Notes: generated by a model from the letters alone, not told the origin. Shown: positions 1 through 9,181, counted from the first letter of the stretch. The stretch is 49,536 bases of DNA from Alphaproteobacteria bacterium (GCA_018336035.1 JAGXRD010000084.1:1-49536); one strand, 5' to 3'. Translations and numbers: made by a program.

Positions 1-60
1 CCCATTTCATGGGAGAGGGGTAAGCATCGCAACTCTCCCTCTCCCGCTGGCGGGAGAGGG
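1..60. repeat. Two adjacent GGGAGAGGG palindromic intergenic repeats
   Basis: The window opens inside one copy (CCCAT-ttc-ATGGG followed by AGAGGGG, 1-20). A second copy follows at 37-60, where CCCTCTCCCGC and GCGGGAGAGGG form a perfect 11-bp stem with a 2-nt loop. The tail reads on as TCGGGGTGAGGG. Palindromic units with this CTCTCCC/GGGAGAG core are common between genes in GC-rich proteobacteria. The left copy is cut by the window edge. Whether they act as transcript-end structures or are only dispersed repeats cannot be told here. Confidence 0.6.
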
Positions 61-110
61 TCGGGGTGAGGGTGTTCGGAAAACGAAAAACCTCGCGACG
101 AGGACGCACC

Positions 111-1184
111 ATGACCAGCTGGCCCGATCGACGCATTCTGGATCTCTTCGGCATCGAGCTGCCGATCCTGCAGGGCCCGATGGCCGGCGCCACCACGCCG
201 CAGATGGTGATCGCCGTGAGTGAGTCTGGCGGCCTCGGTGGCCTGCCCTGCGCCATGCTGAGCCACGACCAGGCGCGCACCGCGCTCGATATCATCCGCC
301 AGGCGACCGGCAAGCCGATCAACGTCAACTTTTTCTGCCACACGCCGCCCGCGCCGGATGCCAGCCAGGGCCGCGTCTGGCGCGATCGCCTGGCGCCCTA
401 TTACGCCGAATTCGGCGTCAGCGGCGATGTGCCGGCGCCGGTCTCGGGTCGCGCGCCGTTCGATGAGGCCTTCTGCCAGCTGATCGAAGGCTACAGGCCC
501 GAAGTGGTCAGCTTCCATTTCGGCCTGCCCGAAAAAGCGCTGCTAGATCGCGTGAAGGCCTTCGGTGCCAAGGTAATCGCCTCGGCCACGACGGTCGAAG
601 AGGCCGTCTGGCTGGAAAGCCATGGCTGCGACGCGATCATCGCCATGGGGCTGGAAGCCGGCGGCCATCGTGGCAATTTCCTGTCGATGGATATGTCGCA
701 GCAGATCGGCCTGTTCGCGCTGCTGCCGCAGGTGGTGGATGCGGTGAAAGTCCCGGTGATCGCGGCCGGCGGCATTGCCGATGCGCGCGGTATCGTCGCG
801 GCCCTGGCACTCGGCGCGTCCGCCGTGCAGATCGGCACGGCCTATCTGCTCAGCCCGGAAGCCACCGTCGCGCCCTATCATCGCGCCGCGCTGAAAAACT
901 CTCCCAGCGACGCCACGGCGCTGACCAATCTGTTCACCGGACGGCCGGCGCGCGGCATCATGAACCGCCTGATGCGAGAGCAAGGCCCGCTGTCGGCCGA
1001 GGCGCCCGCATTTCCCACCGCCGGCGCCACGCTCGCGCCCCTGCGGGCCAAGACCGAAGCCACCGGCAGCGGCGAGTTCAGCAATATGTGGTCAGGCCAG
1101 GCCATACGGCTGGCCAGCGAGATGCCGGCGGGTGAGTTGACCCGCAAGCTGGCCACGGAAGCTTTGGAAATACTGCGGCGCTAG
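111..1184 (+). CDS. Nitronate monooxygenase (2-nitropropane dioxygenase family)
   Basis: Predicted FMN-dependent enzyme of 357 aa that oxidises alkyl nitronates such as propionate-3-nitronate, a detoxification role in the cytoplasm. Family signatures are visible: an N-terminal PILQGPMAGATTP segment, a central SFHFGLP motif, EAGGHRG around residue 180, and the TIM-barrel phosphate-binding segment AAGGIADARG followed by GASAVQIGTAYL. The ATG at 111 is preferred to an in-frame GTG at 66 because a GACGAGGA ribosome-binding site lies just before it and the upstream codons do not look like protein. The length fits class I enzymes. The gene converges on the next one and the two share one CTAG at their stops. 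Confidence 0.88.
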   Translation: MTSWPDRRILDLFGIELPILQGPMAGATTPQMVIAVSESGGLGGLPCAMLSHDQARTALDIIRQATGKPINVNFFCHTPPAPDASQGRVWRDRLAPYYAEFGVSGDVPAPVSGRAPFDEAFCQLIEGYRPEVVSFHFGLPEKALLDRVKAFGAKVIASATTVEEAVWLESHGCDAIIAMGLEAGGHRGNFLSMDMSQQIGLFALLPQVVDAVKVPVIAAGGIADARGIVAALALGASAVQIGTAYLLSPEATVAPYHRAALKNSPSDATALTNLFTGRPARGIMNRLMREQGPLSAEAPAFPTAGATLAPLRAKTEATGSGEFSNMWSGQAIRLASEMPAGELTRKLATEALEILRR

Positions 1185-2359
1185 CGCCGCAGCAGGAATT
1201 CGCGGCCGACCTTCACGCTTGGCACGCCGTCATAGGCGACGATATCGGCGGTGGCGTAAGTCTCGGTCCAGCTGTCGGGCAGATACGAGCCGGTGCCGAC
1301 GATGTCGATCGGCGCCGAGACGCTGGCCATCACCTTGCACTTCGCCGCATTGAAGCCCGAGGAGGCGACGATCTTCACATTGAAGAAGCCGGCGCGGTCG
1401 AGCGTGGCGCGCATATGGTAGATCGCGGCAGCAGAAACGCCGGTGCCGACCAGCCAGCGCAGTTCATGCTCGGTGCGATACTGGCGGATCGCATTCGGCA
1501 CATGCCGTTCCAGCACGGCGTAAGATGCCTGCGGATCGAGACCCTCGATATAGCGACCGCCGTGGGTATCGAGCCGAACCGCAAGGCGCCCTTCATTGGC
1601 GGCCTCGGGGAAGCGGTTGCACACTGCGAGCGCATCCGTGACTTCCTGGCCGTAATAGTCGACCAGCACGGTCATCTGCTCGCCCGGGAAGGTCTCGTCG
1701 TAGAGTTCGGCCGCCTTCAGGGTCGAGCCGGCATAGCCGATCAGGGCATGCGGCATGGTGCCGAAACCCTTCTCGTTGCCGAAGTAATGCGCGGTGGCAT
1801 CGGTGGCATTGCCGATGAAGCCGGCCGCGCCGACATCGCGCCGCGCCGCCTTGCCGCCGACGCTGGCGGCATAGGCCATCAGCTCGGCCATCTCGGCGCC
1901 GGCGCAATGGCGCGCATCCATGGCGAGGAAACGCACATTGGGCAGATCGCAGCACATCGAATAGGCGTTGTAGGCGGCGACGCAGGCCGCGCCGAGCTTC
2001 TGCAGGTAGAGCGTTTCGAGATCGACGATCTGCGACATCGGGCCGGTGAGATACAGCAGCGGCTCGCCGGCGCCGACCCAGGTGCCTTCCTCATGCAGCA
2101 GTTCGATCTGGAACTTCACGCCGCGCGCGGCGCCGACCTTCTCGATCCACTCGACCATGATGCGCGGGCAGAAAATCACCGGGCGGCGCATGAACACCGC
2201 ATAGGTGACGGTCTTGTCGCCGGTGCGCTGGACGATGGCCTTGGTGCGTTTGAAATAGGCGTCGGTATGCGCCGCGATCTGGCGTTCCAGCTCGGCTGCC
2301 TGGGCCGGCGGCACGAGCTGGGTCACGTCAGGAGCTTTTGCGTCAGGCTTGCGCTGCAT
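1181..2359 (-). CDS. Nicotinate phosphoribosyltransferase-like protein
   Basis: A 392-aa protein resembling nicotinate phosphoribosyltransferases, which join nicotinate to PRPP to make nicotinate mononucleotide in NAD salvage. Recognisable segments are the N-terminal [11 protein letters not shown], the [14 protein letters not shown] block near residue 148, the [12 protein letters not shown] segment, and the C-terminal [11 protein letters not shown] followed by [11 protein letters not shown]. It is somewhat shorter than typical PncB (about 400-430 aa), so the exact substrate is not certain. The start overlaps the end of the DAHP synthase gene by 17 bp, so the two are probably co-transcribed and translationally coupled. 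The TAG stop shares a CTAG palindrome with the convergent nitronate monooxygenase gene. Confidence 0.8.
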   Translation of the reverse strand: MQRKPDAKAPDVTQLVPPAQAAELERQIAAHTDAYFKRTKAIVQRTGDKTVTYAVFMRRPVIFCPRIMVEWIEKVGAARGVKFQIELLHEEGTWVGAGEPLLYLTGPMSQIVDLETLYLQKLGAACVAAYNAYSMCCDLPNVRFLAMDARHCAGAEMAELMAYAASVGGKAARRDVGAAGFIGNATDATAHYFGNEKGFGTMPHALIGYAGSTLKAAELYDETFPGEQMTVLVDYYGQEVTDALAVCNRFPEAANEGRLAVRLDTHGGRYIEGLDPQASYAVLERHVPNAIRQYRTEHELRWLVGTGVSAAAIYHMRATLDRAGFFNVKIVASSGFNAAKCKVMASVSAPIDIVGTGSYLPDSWTETYATADIVAYDGVPSVKVGREFLLRR

Positions 2360-3731
2360 GGCGCTGCGTTCCCCGGTTCATGCGTTCGAGCTTCAGCATC
2401 TCGGCAATCAGGAACGACAGCTCCAGCGCCTGCGAGGCATTGAGGCGCGGATCGCAATGGGTGTGGTAGCGGCTGGACAGGTCATCGTCGCCGATGGCCT
2501 GCGCGCCACCCATGCATTCGGTGACATCCTGGCCGGTCAGTTCCAGATGGATACCGCCAGCGTGAGTCCCTTCGGCCAGATGCACCTCGAAGAACTGCCG
2601 CACTTCCGAAAGAATCCGGTCGAACGGGCGCGTCTTGAAGCCTGAGGCCGAAGTCAGCGTGTTGCCATGCATCGGATCGCAGGACCACACGACGCTGCGG
2701 CCTTCCTGCGCGACCTTGCGCACCAGCGCCGGCAGATGCTTCTGCACTTTCTCATGGCCCATGCGCGCGATCAGCGTCAGGCGGCCGGGCTTATTCTGCG
2801 GATTCAGGATGTCGATCAGCTTGATCAGCTCATCCGGGTCCGAAGTCGGGCCGCATTTCAGGCCGATGGGGTTCAGCACGCCGCGCAGGAATTCGACATG
2901 CGCGCCATCGAGCTGACGAGTGCGGTCGCCGATCCACAGCATATGCGCCGAAGTATCGACCCATTCGCCCGAGGTGGAATCGACACGGGTCATCGCCTGT
3001 TCGTAACCGAGCAGCAACGCCTCATGGCTGGTGTAGAAATCCACCGTGCGCATTTCCGGCGTGCGCTCCGGCGTGATGCCGCAGGCTTCCATGAAATCCA
3101 GCGTTTCGGTGATGCGCGCCGCCACATCCTGCCAGCGTTCGGCTTCCGGGCTCTTGGCGACGAAGCCGAGATTCCAGCCATGGACGCGATGCAGGTCGGC
3201 ATAACCACCCGAGGCGAAGGCGCGCAGCAGGTTGAGCGTCGCCGCCGCCTGGCTGTAGGCCTGCAGCTGGCGCGTCGGATCTGGCACGCGGTTGGCCGGA
3301 TCGAAATCCATGCCGTTGATGATGTCGCCGCGATAGCTCGGCAGTTCGACATCGCCGCGCTTCTCGGTATCCGACGAGCGCGGCTTGGCGAACTGGCCGG
3401 CCAGACGACCGACCTTCACCACCGGCAGCGAGGCGCCGAAAGTGAGCACGACCGCCATCTGCAGCAGGACGCGGAAAGTGTCGCGGATATTGTTGGCGCT
3501 GAATTCGGCGAAGCTCTCGGCGCAGTCGCCGCCCTGCAGCAGGAAGGCGCGGCCCTCGGCCACCTTGGCCAGCGACGCGGTCAGGTTGCGCGCCTCGCCG
3601 GCAAAGACCAGCGGCGGGTACTTGGACAGCTTCTCTTCGGTGGCAGCCAGCACGGCAGAGTCCGGATATGCCGGAACCTGCTTGATCGGCTTGCTGCGCC
3701 AGCTATCGGGCGACCATTTGCGCGCACTCAT
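2343..3731 (-). CDS. aroG: Class II 3-deoxy-7-phosphoheptulonate (DAHP) synthase
   Basis: First enzyme of the shikimate pathway: condenses phosphoenolpyruvate with erythrose 4-phosphate on the way to Phe, Tyr and Trp. The 462-aa product is the plant/mycobacterial type (class II), not the E. coli AroFGH type. Signatures are the N-terminal [19 protein letters not shown], the [14 protein letters not shown] metal/PEP site near residue 65, [35 protein letters not shown], and the C-terminal [10 protein letters not shown] plus [15 protein letters not shown]. The ATG at 3731 has a weak AGGAC ribosome-binding site. A 20-codon ORF with a Tyr-Tyr pair ends 9 nt before this start (see its own entry) and could couple translation. 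The symbol follows mycobacterial usage; aroF is used elsewhere. Confidence 0.95.
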   Translation of the reverse strand: MSARKWSPDSWRSKPIKQVPAYPDSAVLAATEEKLSKYPPLVFAGEARNLTASLAKVAEGRAFLLQGGDCAESFAEFSANNIRDTFRVLLQMAVVLTFGASLPVVKVGRLAGQFAKPRSSDTEKRGDVELPSYRGDIINGMDFDPANRVPDPTRQLQAYSQAAATLNLLRAFASGGYADLHRVHGWNLGFVAKSPEAERWQDVAARITETLDFMEACGITPERTPEMRTVDFYTSHEALLLGYEQAMTRVDSTSGEWVDTSAHMLWIGDRTRQLDGAHVEFLRGVLNPIGLKCGPTSDPDELIKLIDILNPQNKPGRLTLIARMGHEKVQKHLPALVRKVAQEGRSVVWSCDPMHGNTLTSASGFKTRPFDRILSEVRQFFEVHLAEGTHAGGIHLELTGQDVTECMGGAQAIGDDDLSSRYHTHCDPRLNASQALELSFLIAEMLKLERMNRGTQRHAAQA

Positions 3732-3740
3732 CGTCTTGTC

Positions 3741-3803
3741 CTAACTGCTTGTAGACTTACAGGTTTTGAGGATTTCCAGATAATAGGTCGTGCGGCGCAG
3801 CAT
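3741..3803 (-). CDS. Possible leader peptide ahead of DAHP synthase
   Basis: A small ORF of 20 codons (MLRRTTYYLEILKTCKSTSS) that stops 9 nt before the DAHP synthase ATG. Its TAG lies within the TTAGGAC that would serve as the aroG ribosome-binding site. The same frame is open further upstream to a stop at about 3888, where it encodes an unusually Trp-rich stretch (four Trp in the first 25 codons), but no ATG, GTG or TTG is available there. Tandem Tyr codons next to a gene for aromatic amino acid synthesis suggest a coupling or attenuation leader. Against it: the ribosome-binding site before the ATG is poor and the third-position GC is lower than in neighbouring genes. Speculative. Confidence 0.25.
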   Translation of the reverse strand: MLRRTTYYLEILKTCKSTSS

Positions 3804-3889
3804 TTCCAGCCACGACTTAGGTCGCGCCCGGCCCAGCGCTTGGCCACCCGGAAAAGCCCAATCCGGCCAGTGCTTTGGCCAGATCTACT

Positions 3890-5299
3890 TCAGATGCTAA
3901 AGATCTTGCCCGGATTCATCAGGTTGTCGGGATCGAGCGCCTTCTTGATGGCGCGCATCACCGCGACCGCCTCGCCATGCTCGGCGGTCAGGTATTTCAT
4001 CTTGCCCTTGCCGATGCCGTGTTCACCGGTGCAGGTGCCTTCCATGCGCAGCGCGCGATGCACCAGCCGCTCGTTGAAGGCCTCCAGCCGCTCGACTTCC
4101 ATCGGGCTGTTGCGGTCGACCACCACGGCGAGATGGAAATTGCCGTCGCCGACATGGCCCACGAGAGGCGCGATCAAGCCGGTCTTCTCCACGTCTTCCT
4201 TGGTTTCCAGGATGCATTCGGCCAGACGCGAGATCGGCACGCACACATCCGTCGCCATGATCTCGCAGCCCTTGCGCAATGCCTTGGAGGCATAGGCCGC
4301 GTCATGCCGCGCCTGCCACAGTTTGGCGCGCTCTTCCGGCTTCACGGTCCACTGGAAATTGTTGCCGCCGTGATCGGAGGCAATCGACTGCACCATCTCG
4401 GCCTGCTCGCCGACACCTGATTCCGTGCCATGGAATTCCAGCATCAGCAGATTCTGCACCGGCATGTCGAGCTTGGAATAGGCGTTGATCGCGGCGACCT
4501 GCACGTCGTCGAGCAGCTCAATGCGCGCCACCGGAATGCCGGCCTGGATGGTCTGGATCACGGTATTCACCGCGCCTTCCAGCGTGTTGAAGCTGCAGAT
4601 CGCCGAGGACATGGCTTCCGGGATGCCATAGAGCTTCAGCGTGATCTCGGTGATGATGCCCAGCGTGCCTTCCGAACCGGTGAACAGTTTCGTCAGGTCA
4701 TAGCCGGCGGCGGATTTCTTGGCGCGTTTCGAGGTTCGGATGATGCGGCCATCGGCCATCACCACCGTCAGCGCCAGCACGTTTTCGCGCATGGTGCCGT
4801 AGCGCACGGCATTGGTGCCGCTGGCGCGCGTCGAGACCATGCCGCCGATCGAGGCATCGGCGCCCGGATCGATCGGGAAGAACAGCCCGGTATCGCGCAG
4901 ATATTCATTGAGCTGCTTGCGGCGCACGCCCGGCTGCACAACGACATCAAGGTCTTCGGCATTGACCTGGATGATTCGGTTCATCTGCATCAGGTCGATG
5001 CTGACGCCGCCCTGTACCGCGGTGACATGGCCTTCCAGCGAGGTGCCGGCGCCATAGGGAATGATCGGCAGGCCGTGGGCGGCGCAGATCTTCACGATCT
5101 CGACCACTTCCTCGGTGTTGTGCGGGAAGACCACCGCGTCGGGCGGCAACGGCAGGGCCCAGCTTTCGTCGCGGCCATGCTGGTCGCGCACCGCCTGGGC
5201 GGAGCTGAACCGGTCGCCCAGCAGTTGCTTGAGGGCATCGAGCGCCGCCTGGGTGGCGGTGGGGGTCAAGCGGGGCTGGGCGGCAGCGAGGGGGGCCAT
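3890..5299 (-). CDS. FAD-linked D-lactate/glycolate dehydrogenase (GlcD/DLD family)
   Basis: A 469-aa flavoprotein of the vanillyl-alcohol-oxidase (PCMH) fold that oxidises a 2-hydroxy acid, most likely D-lactate or glycolate, to the 2-oxo acid. Visible: the FAD-binding PYGAGTSLEGHV near residue 85, DPGADASIGGMVSTRASGTN, the GYDLTKLFTGSEGTLG segment, and the C-terminal metal-site region HVGDGNFHLAVVVD and GTCTGEHGIGKGK. The ATG at 5299 is chosen because GGAGGAG lies just upstream; an in-frame TTG at 5314 overlaps that site. No GlcE or GlcF partner is adjacent, which favours a single-subunit D-lactate dehydrogenase over glycolate oxidase. It is divergent from the hemerythrin-like gene. Confidence 0.85.
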   Translation of the reverse strand: MAPLAAAQPRLTPTATQAALDALKQLLGDRFSSAQAVRDQHGRDESWALPLPPDAVVFPHNTEEVVEIVKICAAHGLPIIPYGAGTSLEGHVTAVQGGVSIDLMQMNRIIQVNAEDLDVVVQPGVRRKQLNEYLRDTGLFFPIDPGADASIGGMVSTRASGTNAVRYGTMRENVLALTVVMADGRIIRTSKRAKKSAAGYDLTKLFTGSEGTLGIITEITLKLYGIPEAMSSAICSFNTLEGAVNTVIQTIQAGIPVARIELLDDVQVAAINAYSKLDMPVQNLLMLEFHGTESGVGEQAEMVQSIASDHGGNNFQWTVKPEERAKLWQARHDAAYASKALRKGCEIMATDVCVPISRLAECILETKEDVEKTGLIAPLVGHVGDGNFHLAVVVDRNSPMEVERLEAFNERLVHRALRMEGTCTGEHGIGKGKMKYLTAEHGEAVAVMRAIKKALDPDNLMNPGKIFSI

Positions 5300-5333
5300 G
5301 GCGTTCTCCTCCAAGTATTAAGATAGAGGTATT

Positions 5334-5349
5334 CCTTTGTCGGCAAAGG
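5334..5349. promoter_or_regulatory. Perfect inverted repeat in a divergent promoter region
   Basis: CCTTTG-tcgg-CAAAGG lies between the divergent FAD dehydrogenase (start 5299) and hemerythrin-like gene (start 5449). The arms are perfect 6-bp matches. It could be an operator or a small hairpin. No convincing core promoter could be placed with certainty in either direction. Confidence 0.3.
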
Positions 5350-5448
5350 GGCAACCGGCAGGTGGTGGCGGCCCGGGCTAACCGAAAAAAAACTTGGCCG
5401 GAAGGCCGTTGCCGGACACCCTGCGCCCGGGTTCAGAAGGAGTCCGAT

Positions 5449-5850
5449 ATGTTCATGCTGACGGCTTCGATGATGACGGGGATATCCGCGATTGACGCGG
5501 AACACCGCGAGCTGGTCGAGATGATCAACATCCTGGCGGCGGCGGAGCGGCAGCGCCAGAGCGACGAGGTTACGGCTGCCCTTGAGCGCTTCCGGCTTGA
5601 GCTTGAAGCGCATTTCCAGCGCGAGGAAGCCTATCTCGAAATCGTACGGTATCCTGGCTTAGCGGCGCATATGGCACACCATGCGGAAACCCTCAGCCGG
5701 CTTCAGGACATCCAGCAGGACCGTGCTGCGCGAACCGATCTGCTGACAGATACTGCCATGATCTGTTTCGATGAGTTGCTTCGCGCGGTTCTGAAGCAGG
5801 ATCTGGAAGTGGTGAACTGGGAAGCGGATAGCAGGCTGCTCAGGAAATAA
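5449..5850 (+). CDS. Hemerythrin-like metal-binding protein lacking one canonical His ligand
   Basis: A 133-aa single-domain bacteriohemerythrin-like four-helix bundle, expected to bind a diiron centre and O2 or to act in redox/oxygen sensing in the cytoplasm. Visible ligands: His19 in IDAEHREL, His55 and Glu59 in HFQREE, His74 and His78 in HMAHH, and Asp118. The last motif is normally HxxxxD, but here position 113 is Ala (LLRAVLKQD), so one histidine is missing. The start at 5449 is set by AGAAGGAG a few bases upstream; a GTG at 5362 in the same frame has no such site. It sits just before the helicase gene (58 bp gap) and may share a transcript with it. The loss of one ligand makes ordinary O2 carriage doubtful. 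Confidence 0.8.
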   Translation: MFMLTASMMTGISAIDAEHRELVEMINILAAAERQRQSDEVTAALERFRLELEAHFQREEAYLEIVRYPGLAAHMAHHAETLSRLQDIQQDRAARTDLLTDTAMICFDELLRAVLKQDLEVVNWEADSRLLRK

Positions 5851-5908
5851 GCCTTAATCCGCAGGGCCGCAGGTGGCGATATGGGCCTGCATACGCTATT
5901 TAGACCCC

Positions 5909-8269
5909 ATGTCCGCCGACCCCTTTGACCTGTCTGGATTCGAGCCGGAAAACCCGCCTGCTCTGAACGATCCCGCCGCTGCCGCCGCGCTGCCGCCACC
6001 CGACTGGCTGACCCGGCTGAACGAGGCGCAGGGCGAGGCCGTCAACCACCTGGAAGGCCCGCTTCTGGTGCTGGCCGGCGCCGGCACCGGCAAGACCCGC
6101 GTGCTGGTCTCGCGGCTGGCGCATATCCTGTATCGCCGGCTGGCCTGGCCGAGCCAGATCCTGGCCGTCACCTTCACCAACAAGGCCGCCCGCGAAATGC
6201 GCGAGCGCGTCGAGAAGCTGGTCGGCAATGCGGTCGAGGGGCTCTGGCTTGGCACCTTCCATGGCATCTGCAACCGCATCCTGCGCCGCCATGCCGAACT
6301 GGTCGGTCTGAAGCCCAATTTCACCATCCTGGACGACGACGACCAGCTGCGCCTGCTCAAGCAGCTGATCGAGGCCGAGGGCCTGGATGAAAAGCAGCTG
6401 CCGCCGCGCCTGCTGAAAGGCCAGTTCGACCGCTGGAAGGATCGCGGCCTGAAGCCGGGCAAGACGCCGGAGAGCGAGTCAGGTTTCGCCGAGGGCAAGG
6501 GCCCGCATCTCTATCGCCTGTATTGCGAGCGGCTGCTGCAACTGAATGCCTGCGACTTTGGCGACCTGCTGCTGCATAACCTGACGCTGTTCAGCGAGCA
6601 CGAGCAGATCCTGCAGAAATACCAGCACCAGTTCCGCTACATCCTGGTGGATGAATACCAGGACACCAACGTGGCGCAGTATCTGTGGCTGCGCCTGCTG
6701 GCGCAGAAGCACAAGAATATCTGCTGCGTGGGCGACGACGATCAGTCGATCTATGGCTGGCGCGGCGCCGAGGTCGGCAACATCCTGCGTTTCGAGACCG
6801 ATTTCCCCGGCGCCAAGATCGTGCGGCTGGAACGCAACTACCGCTCGACGCCGCATATCCTCGGCGCGGCCTCGGGCCTGATCGCCCATAACGAAAGTCG
6901 GCTGGGCAAGACACTGTGGACCGACCTGAACGAGGGCGACAAGGTTCAGGTGCAGGGCGTGTGGGACGGCGACGAGGAAGCCCGCATGGTGGGCGACGAG
7001 ATCGAGGCGCTGGAACGCGAGAAAGTGTCGCTGAACCAGATGGCCATCCTGGTGCGCGCCGGCCACCAGACCCGCGCCTTCGAGGAACGCTTCCTGACCA
7101 TCGGCGTGAAATACCGCGTGGTCGGCGGATTACGCTTCTACGAGCGCCGCGAGATCCGAGATGCTATCGCCTATTTCCGCGTGCTGATGCAGCCCGACGA
7201 CGATCTGGCCTTCGAGCGCATTGTGAATGTGCCCAAACGCGGCCTGGGTGAAACCACCATGCAGATGCTGCACAAGCTGGCGCGCGGCAGCGGTCGTTCG
7301 CTGACCGCCACGCTGCACGATCTGCTGCAGACCGACGAGATCAAGCCCAAGCAGCGCAACACCCTGCGCAAACTGCTGGGCGATTTCGACCGCTGGCGCA
7401 AACAGGCCAGCGAACTGCCGCATACCGAAGTGGCCGAGATCGTGCTGGAAGAATCCGGCTATATCCAGATGTGGCAGGACGACAAATCACCCGAAGCGCC
7501 CGGACGGCTGGAAAACCTGAAGGAACTGATCAGCGCGCTCAGCGAATTCGAGAATTTCGCCGGTTTCCTCGATCACGTCGCGCTGGTGATGGATACCGAG
7601 AATACCGAAGACGCCGAGATGGTCAGCCTGATGACCCTGCATGGCGCCAAGGGGCTGGAATTCGACTACGTCTTCCTGCCCGGCTGGGAAGAAGAACTGT
7701 TCCCCAGCCGCCGTTCGCTGGAAAACAATGGTACAGCGGGTCTGGCTGAAGAGCGCCGCCTTGCTTATGTCGGCCTGACGCGCGCCCGCAAGCGCGCCCA
7801 TATCAGCTTCGCCGCCAACCGCCGCATCTACAACCAGTGGAATTCGGCGATCCCGTCGCGTTTCCTGGATGAACTGCCGCGCGAACATGTCGAGCAGCGC
7901 GCGCAGACCGGTGTCTATCGCGGCGCCCAGGGTTTCGGCTCTTCGGGTCTCAACTCGCTGGGCTATATCGGCGGCGGCTTCTCCGAAAGCGGTGCGCGCA
8001 GCGGCGGCTATCAGGGCACCAACTGGGACTTCTCGCCCAAACAGAAGCAGGGCGGCAGCGGCGCCACCATCGAGGGCCGTTCGCGCCGCATCCGCGACGA
8101 AGACGTGACGCGCACATCCGACGATGCCGCCTTCTCGGTCGGCGACCGCATCTTCCACGACAAATTCGGCTATGGCCGCATCCGCGGCATCGATGGCGAC
8201 AAGCTCACCATCAGTTTTGAAAAGGCTGGCGAGAAACGGGTGATCGCCCGCTTCGTCACGAAACCCTGA
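5909..8269 (+). CDS. uvrD: ATP-dependent DNA helicase UvrD/PcrA
   Basis: A 786-aa superfamily 1A 3'-5' DNA helicase for nucleotide excision repair, mismatch repair and removal of stalled polymerases. All motifs are present in order: Walker A LAGAGTGKT near residue 55, Ia VTFTNKAAREM, Walker B VDEYQDTN near 247, motif III GDDDQSIYGWRGA near 274, ERNYRST, motif V LMTLHGAKGLEFD near 573 and motif VI RLAYVGLTRARKR. Residues 740-786 (VGDRIFHDKFGYGRI onward) form the Tudor-like C-terminal domain of PcrA/UvrD that contacts RNA polymerase, after a Gly/Ser-rich linker. The ATG at 5909 lacks a clear ribosome-binding site; a GTG at 5873 is in frame but its codons look non-coding. Confidence 0.95.
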   Translation: MSADPFDLSGFEPENPPALNDPAAAAALPPPDWLTRLNEAQGEAVNHLEGPLLVLAGAGTGKTRVLVSRLAHILYRRLAWPSQILAVTFTNKAAREMRERVEKLVGNAVEGLWLGTFHGICNRILRRHAELVGLKPNFTILDDDDQLRLLKQLIEAEGLDEKQLPPRLLKGQFDRWKDRGLKPGKTPESESGFAEGKGPHLYRLYCERLLQLNACDFGDLLLHNLTLFSEHEQILQKYQHQFRYILVDEYQDTNVAQYLWLRLLAQKHKNICCVGDDDQSIYGWRGAEVGNILRFETDFPGAKIVRLERNYRSTPHILGAASGLIAHNESRLGKTLWTDLNEGDKVQVQGVWDGDEEARMVGDEIEALEREKVSLNQMAILVRAGHQTRAFEERFLTIGVKYRVVGGLRFYERREIRDAIAYFRVLMQPDDDLAFERIVNVPKRGLGETTMQMLHKLARGSGRSLTATLHDLLQTDEIKPKQRNTLRKLLGDFDRWRKQASELPHTEVAEIVLEESGYIQMWQDDKSPEAPGRLENLKELISALSEFENFAGFLDHVALVMDTENTEDAEMVSLMTLHGAKGLEFDYVFLPGWEEELFPSRRSLENNGTAGLAEERRLAYVGLTRARKRAHISFAANRRIYNQWNSAIPSRFLDELPREHVEQRAQTGVYRGAQGFGSSGLNSLGYIGGGFSESGARSGGYQGTNWDFSPKQKQGGSGATIEGRSRRIRDEDVTRTSDDAAFSVGDRIFHDKFGYGRIRGIDGDKLTISFEKAGEKRVIARFVTKP

Positions 8270-8284
8270 AGAAAATCCACGACG

Positions 8285-9181
8285 ATGCCCCTCTCCCCTG
8301 AATTCTGGTCGGTCGAACTGGATGTGCCGGTCGATCTGGTGCCTGCCGCCGAAGACCTGCTGGCCGAGGCCGGCATTGCCGTCTCGTCCTACGAGGTGAC
8401 GAAGCCCGGTGTGGCGATGAGCCCGGACTGGCGCGTGCAGGTGCTGTTCGATGCGCCGCCCGATCAGAAAGAGTGGCGCAAGCGGCTGAAGGACGTGGCG
8501 GCCGGGCTGGATATTCCCGCCACTATCCGCTTCACGCATCTGCCGGCGCAGGACTGGGTACGCCATACCAACAAGCTGAATGCGCCGGTCCATGCCGGGC
8601 GGTTCTTCCTGTATGGCGCGCATGATGCCGGCCAGATTCCGCCCGGCCGTCTGGGTATCCTGCTGGATGCCGGCCTTGCCTTCGGCACCGGCCGCGCGCC
8701 GTCTACGTATGGCTGCCTGCAGGCGATCGACGATCTCTGCCGCGTGCGCGCACCGCGTAATATGCTGGATATGGGCACCGGTTCGGGCGTGCTGGCGATG
8801 GCCGCCGCCAAAGCTGGCGCGCGTGCGGTGCTGGCCGCCGATATCGATCCGGTCGCCACCGACGTGACGCGCGACAATGTGAAGCTGAACGGCCTGTCGC
8901 AGCGGGTCGCCGCGATCACGGCCTCAAGGCCTGACGATCCGCGCCTGACGGCGGCGGGGCCATATGAGCTGGTGGTGGCGAATATCCTAGCCGGGCCGCT
9001 CTGCCATATGGCGACCGGCCTCGCCCGTCTGGTGGCATCAAATGGCCATCTGGTGCTCTCCGGCCTGCTGGCGAAGGAAGAGCGCCTGATTGTCGCACGC
9101 TACCGGGCGACAGGCCTGACCCTCGCGCGGCGCATTCCGCGCGAAGGCTGGCACACACTCGTGTTTCGCCGCCGCGCGTAG
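8285..9181 (+). CDS. prmA: PrmA-like ribosomal protein L11 methyltransferase
   Basis: A 298-aa SAM-dependent methyltransferase of the family that trimethylates ribosomal protein L11. The N-terminal substrate-recognition domain is residues 1-110. The Rossmann domain has motif I LDMGTGSGVLAMAAAKAGA near 161-179, then AADIDPVATDVTRDNVKLNG and the PrmA-type VVANILAGPL. The usual signature before the SAM domain, GTGxHxTT, reads GTGRAPST here, so the family's His is missing; a diverged specificity is possible. The gene starts 15 bp after the helicase stop and is probably on the same transcript. A large hairpin follows the stop. Confidence 0.82.
   Translation: MPLSPEFWSVELDVPVDLVPAAEDLLAEAGIAVSSYEVTKPGVAMSPDWRVQVLFDAPPDQKEWRKRLKDVAAGLDIPATIRFTHLPAQDWVRHTNKLNAPVHAGRFFLYGAHDAGQIPPGRLGILLDAGLAFGTGRAPSTYGCLQAIDDLCRVRAPRNMLDMGTGSGVLAMAAAKAGARAVLAADIDPVATDVTRDNVKLNGLSQRVAAITASRPDDPRLTAAGPYELVVANILAGPLCHMATGLARLVASNGHLVLSGLLAKEERLIVARYRATGLTLARRIPREGWHTLVFRRRA

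Noticed and set aside
2667-4295. A 542-codon plus-strand frame opposite DAHP synthase and the FAD dehydrogenase
   Set aside because: Antisense of conserved genes, without a ribosome-binding site or recognisable domains.
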